NCBI RefSeq assembly: GCF_020166395.1
Contig: NZ_JAIQXU010000001.1
Span: 434,001 to 498,000, forward strand
Length of the DNA: 64,000 bases
Direction of reading: 5' to 3'
Source of the DNA: Deinococcus betulae
GTDB lineage: Bacteria > Deinococcota > Deinococci > Deinococcales > Deinococcaceae
Made by a program: the position numbers and the translations under genes. Shown in pieces: positions 60,857 to 64,000 of this stretch (positions are counted from its first letter, which is position 1; each line of letters opens with the position of its first letter). The notes under the pieces were generated by a model. The model searched no databases. It worked only from the letters and a program-made list of their open reading frames with translations, and was not told the DNA's origin.

Positions 60857-63448
60857 TTACCAGAAGTTGCCGAGGCGGAAGTAGAACTTGCCCTGACCTG
60901 TCTGGGGGCTGAAGCCGTAGTCAAAGCGCAGGCTGGGCAGCAGGGTGCCGCCGATGCCCAGGTTCAGCTGCACGCCGGCCCCGATGCCGTACTTGAGGCT
61001 GGGGTCGGGGTTGGCCGCCGTCCCCCAGGCCGTGCCGGCGTCGGCAAACAGCACGCCGTACAGGCCCTGGGCAATGCCCGCTTTCAGGCCGAAGTCGTAA
61101 CGGTATTCAGCGCTGGCGGTCGCGTAGTTGGGGCCGAACAGCTCGCTGTCGTTCAGGCCGCGGATGTGGCGGGCCGGGTTGGCCGAGCCGCCGCCGCCCA
61201 CGCCGTAGCCAGTGCCCAGCGGCGCGGTGTCCAGGCCCAGCGTCGTGCCCGCGTTCGCCCGCACGGCAAAGACCTGCTGCTTGGTGGTCACACCGAGCGA
61301 TTTTTCGAGGTCTCGCCCGAAGCCGAAGTAGGTGCTGGCGCCGCCCTCAATCTCGGTCCAGCGTACACTGACATTGTTCTGCGTGCCGAACTTATAGCGC
61401 GCGCCCAGGTCCGCCTTGATGCCCCGGCCAGGAAATTCGCCGTTGTCGGTCGAGTTGTAGCTGAGGCCGGCCGTAATGCCCGTAATCAGCGAGTTGGTGG
61501 GCAGCAGCGCCCTGGCGTCCGCCTCACTGAAGGTGCGGGTCTGGGTCGCGCCATTGGCGTCCGTATAGGTCACCGTGTTCTTGTCACTGGACTGCAAGGC
61601 CTCCAGGTAATACACGTTGTAGCCGACGCCGACGCCCACATTGGCGTACAGGTTGCGGGCGAGGCTGCGGCCTGCGTTCACGCTGAAGCTGGTCGTGCGG
61701 GTGGTGTAATCCCAGCCAGTGTCGGTGCTGCCAGGGGTGTCGCCCGCCTTGCTCACCAGAGGCTGATTGCCCGTCACGTTCGATCCGGCCGCCGCCGACA
61801 CCGAGGTCGGCACCCGGCGGAAGTCGAGGAAGTCGATATCCAGCCAGGGAATCGTGTAGGCCACGTTGCCCACCAGATTCTGCCCGGCCTCGTTCTGCTG
61901 GCCCCCCAGGGTCGCGGTGAAGTTGTGACCCAGGCCAAAGACATTGTTGTTCGTGTAGCCAGCGTCGCCACCAAAGCCGCCCGCAAACGAGTCGTAGGTC
62001 AGGCCAAGCGTCACCGGAATGCCACTGGTCGTCTCGGCCAGGCCCACCACGTAGGTGATGCTCTCGGGGTTGGCCGGGTCGCTGCGTACCTGCTCGGTCA
62101 CCACGCGCACGAAGCCCAGACGGGCGATGCGGCCCAGGGCAGCGTTCAGCTCATTGCGGTTAAAGGCCCGGCCCGCTTCGGGCAGTTCGCGCAGAATCAC
62201 CCGGTCCTTGGTCTTGTGGTTGCCCTGCCACTGCAACTCGTAGCCCGCTACGCGCACCTCGCGCAGGTTAAAGGTCAGCGTGCCGTTCTCGAAGGTGAGG
62301 GCGTCCCGCGTGCTGATCTCGTAGCCCGCCTGGCGGTAGGCGTCACGCAGGGCAAAGAAATCGTCCTGCGCCAGCTGGGGGCTGTACACGTCGCCCACCT
62401 TCGTTTTCACGGCGGCCTGCAGCGTGGCCGTGGGCACCAGGGTATTGCCCTGGAAGGCAATCGTCTTGACTGGGCCAGACGCCACGCCCGCCGAACCGAA
62501 CAGCACCGTCACCTGGGCCGGGTTCTGGGGGTTGGGTTGCAGGGCGAAGCCCACCGGCTGCCCGGTCTGGTTGGCCAGGGCGCGCACGTCGGCCTGCAAC
62601 TTCGCCAGGGTAATGGGCTGGCCGGCCTGGGTTTGCAGCGCGATCTGGGGGCTCTCCAGGTCGCTGGTGTCCACCGCTGTGACGCGGCCTTCCAGGGCGC
62701 GCACCTTCAGCACGCCGCCTTCCAGCGAGGTGGTCTGGGTGTTCACACCTGCCTGCAGGTACCCGGCGTCGTCGTAGGCCTGCTGGAGGCCCTGCACAGC
62801 CGCGTAGTAGGCGTCAGGGGTAAAGCGGCGGGCGTCGTACAGTGGCTTAAAGATGGCCGTCACCGTGCTGGCCGGCAGCAGGGTGACGCCCTCGACCTCC
62901 ACGCGGGTAATCGGGGCCGTTTCGTCCACCACGAAGTTCACGGTGACGGTGCCGTCGGCCTCGGTTTTCACCTCACTGCTGATGCTGGGGGCAAAGGGGT
63001 AGCCCTCGCCCTGGAAGTTGGAAGCCAGGGCTTCTTTGGCCTCCTCAATCCGCACGTTGTTCAGCGTGGCGCCGGGGGCGATGTTCAGCAGATCGGCCAC
63101 GCTCTTTTTAAAGCCGTCGGCGGGCAGAAAGCTCAGGCCGGTGATGGCCACGTCCTTGATGGTCGGGTTGGGCACCACCGTAATCACCAGGCTGTCGCGG
63201 CCAGAGACGCTGCGCAACTCGGCCACCGCGCTCTTGAAATAGCCGCTGGCGACCACTTCCTGCTCGACCTGACGCAGATTCACGCTGGACAGGGGCGCGC
63301 CGGTCTGCACCGACAGGGTGGCGCGCACAAAATTGGTCAGCAGCTCGGTGGTGCCGACCACCGTGACCTCCTGCACCGTTCCGGCCGTCTGGGCGGCAGC
63401 GGGCGCGGCAAGAGCAATGGTCACGGCAAGGGTCAGGGGGTGTCGCAT
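60857..63448 (-). CDS. bamA: Omp85/BamA-family outer-membrane protein assembly factor
   Basis: An 863-residue outer-membrane protein that folds other barrel proteins into the outer membrane. It has a signal peptide (AAPAAAQ), followed by about five POTRA repeats (residues about 25-440; for example [21 protein letters not shown] and [21 protein letters not shown]) and a C-terminal 16-strand barrel (about 450-863). Barrel motifs [12 protein letters not shown] and the Omp85 RGLND segment ([13 protein letters not shown]; the usual RGY is changed) are present. The last residue is Trp after Phe ([11 protein letters not shown]), differing from the terminal Phe of proteobacteria. The ATG has a GAGGAG site. 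TamA-like function is the alternative. Confidence 0.9.
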   Translation of the reverse strand: MRHPLTLAVTIALAAPAAAQTAGTVQEVTVVGTTELLTNFVRATLSVQTGAPLSSVNLRQVEQEVVASGYFKSAVAELRSVSGRDSLVITVVPNPTIKDVAITGLSFLPADGFKKSVADLLNIAPGATLNNVRIEEAKEALASNFQGEGYPFAPSISSEVKTEADGTVTVNFVVDETAPITRVEVEGVTLLPASTVTAIFKPLYDARRFTPDAYYAAVQGLQQAYDDAGYLQAGVNTQTTSLEGGVLKVRALEGRVTAVDTSDLESPQIALQTQAGQPITLAKLQADVRALANQTGQPVGFALQPNPQNPAQVTVLFGSAGVASGPVKTIAFQGNTLVPTATLQAAVKTKVGDVYSPQLAQDDFFALRDAYRQAGYEISTRDALTFENGTLTFNLREVRVAGYELQWQGNHKTKDRVILRELPEAGRAFNRNELNAALGRIARLGFVRVVTEQVRSDPANPESITYVVGLAETTSGIPVTLGLTYDSFAGGFGGDAGYTNNNVFGLGHNFTATLGGQQNEAGQNLVGNVAYTIPWLDIDFLDFRRVPTSVSAAAGSNVTGNQPLVSKAGDTPGSTDTGWDYTTRTTSFSVNAGRSLARNLYANVGVGVGYNVYYLEALQSSDKNTVTYTDANGATQTRTFSEADARALLPTNSLITGITAGLSYNSTDNGEFPGRGIKADLGARYKFGTQNNVSVRWTEIEGGASTYFGFGRDLEKSLGVTTKQQVFAVRANAGTTLGLDTAPLGTGYGVGGGGSANPARHIRGLNDSELFGPNYATASAEYRYDFGLKAGIAQGLYGVLFADAGTAWGTAANPDPSLKYGIGAGVQLNLGIGGTLLPSLRFDYGFSPQTGQGKFYFRLGNFW

Positions 63449-63721
63449 CTTTCTCCTCTAATCTTGCGGAATCACCCCGGAAATCACCCCCGCCTGGCAG
63501 GCAGGCTGGGGGCTGGGCGCCGCAAAGTCTTGCTCACACTTGCGGCTCTGTGCCTGAGAAGGGTGAAGGTTGGGTGCAGATGAGCCCAGGACGCGCCGCT
63601 GCGCCCTGATGGGCCGTGCGCCGGGCTGGCTTGAGCTGACTGCGCGCCTGAGTGAGAATAAGCCTGTGTGCCCTCACCAACCCTTCGGCCTTGTCCGGCC
63701 TCCACCGCAGCCAGGTTCCCT

Positions 63722-64000
63722 GTGAGTGTGCCGCAGGTGCTGGCCGCCATCCGCGCCGCCGAGGCCGACGCGGGCCGCCCGGCAGGTAGCGCCCGGCTGG
63801 TGGCGGTCACCAAAGGGCAGCCGCTGGAGGCCATCGAGCGCTGCGTGCTGGCCTGCGGCGCCTTTCCACTGGCCGAGGGCCGCGCCCAGGAACTGCGGGA
63901 CAAAGCCGCCGCCTGGCCCGAGCAGGAGTGGCACTTTATCGGGCCGCTGCAACGCAACAAGGTCAAGTATCTGCGCCCAGTGACGCTGGTCCACGGCCTG
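63722..64000 (+). CDS. YggS-family PLP-homeostasis protein, 5' part
   Basis: The first 93 codons of a PLP-binding protein of the YggS/PROSC family, cut by the window edge. The PLP lysine is about residue 31 (LVAVTKGQP), and the family signature [18 protein letters not shown] is present. [14 protein letters not shown] replaces the usual GENRVQE, a mild variation. The protein controls free PLP and amino-acid pools. The start is a GTG at 63722 without a clear ribosome site. It is divergent from bamA, with 273 bases between them. Confidence 0.9.
   Translation, partial: MSVPQVLAAIRAAEADAGRPAGSARLVAVTKGQPLEAIERCVLACGAFPLAEGRAQELRDKAAAWPEQEWHFIGPLQRNKVKYLRPVTLVHGL

Noticed and set aside
60809..63583. 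A 924-codon plus-strand frame opposite bamA
   Set aside because: It is the antisense shadow of the well-supported BamA gene; it has no ribosome site or family features, and its composition is typical of high-GC antisense frames.

Overview
The window is high-GC chromosomal DNA that I assign to the genus Deinococcus. This rests on the gene set (RqcH-type protein, MsrP/MsrQ, PpsR/PpsA, BamA-like Omp85 protein, HspR-type regulator, BMP-type ABC importer), on the high GC content, and on the many start codons that lie 6-7 nt after a TANNNT -10 box, the leaderless-mRNA arrangement known from Deinococcus. No rRNA, tRNA, complete insertion sequence or prophage was recognised. Most of the window is ordinary chromosome read in short operons, often with 4-base stop/start overlaps.

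Layout. 0.1-10 kb: an unknown protein, mutM-pdxH, two large surface lipoproteins (an Ig/FN3 protein and a subtilisin-like protease) behind a long structured leader, a small secreted protein, and pcp. 10.2-14.5 kb: a large type I-E-like CRISPR array of about 70 repeats with no cas genes in the window. 14.5-19.6 kb, facing the array: an operon of moxR, a DUF58-transglutaminase fusion, a membrane/winged-helix protein, a DinB-like protein and a small unknown. 19.8-25.4 kb: an unknown protein, vanZ-like, mce, a thioesterase-like gene, then an M20 peptidase, purN and a DUF402 gene. 25.7-27.4 kb: a regulator made of two nearly identical HspR domains, and a metallophosphatase behind an 11-codon upstream ORF. 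27.7-36.7 kb: an unknown gene, a BMP-family ABC importer (ATPase and two permeases, with the binding protein 3 kb further on) and msrPQ in between. 37-39.4 kb: a SARP/BTAD regulator whose N-terminus looks like part of a TnpB transposase. 39.9-43.6 kb: a 43-residue secreted peptide and the divergent ppsR/ppsA pair. 43.7-51.2 kb: two paralogous stand-alone response regulators, apaG, an M42 peptidase, dusA, a small acidic protein, helD and a lipoprotein. 51.3-53.5 kb: a glycine T-box riboswitch, glyS and a coupled small gene. 53.9-58.7 kb: a KGG protein, a diguanylate cyclase, a TetR/oxidoreductase pair with two palindromic operators, an alpha/beta hydrolase and panD. 59.2-64 kb: an rqcH-like gene, bamA, and the first part of a YggS-family gene cut by the window edge.

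The most unusual items are the TnpB-like/TPR/SARP protein, the tandem HspR protein, the DUF58-transglutaminase fusion, the long array with a readable deletion scar and decaying trailer end, the 43-residue secreted peptide, and a small family of dispersed palindromes. The T-box is an unusually clear regulatory call: specifier GGC, UGGA bulge and mutually exclusive stems can all be read directly.
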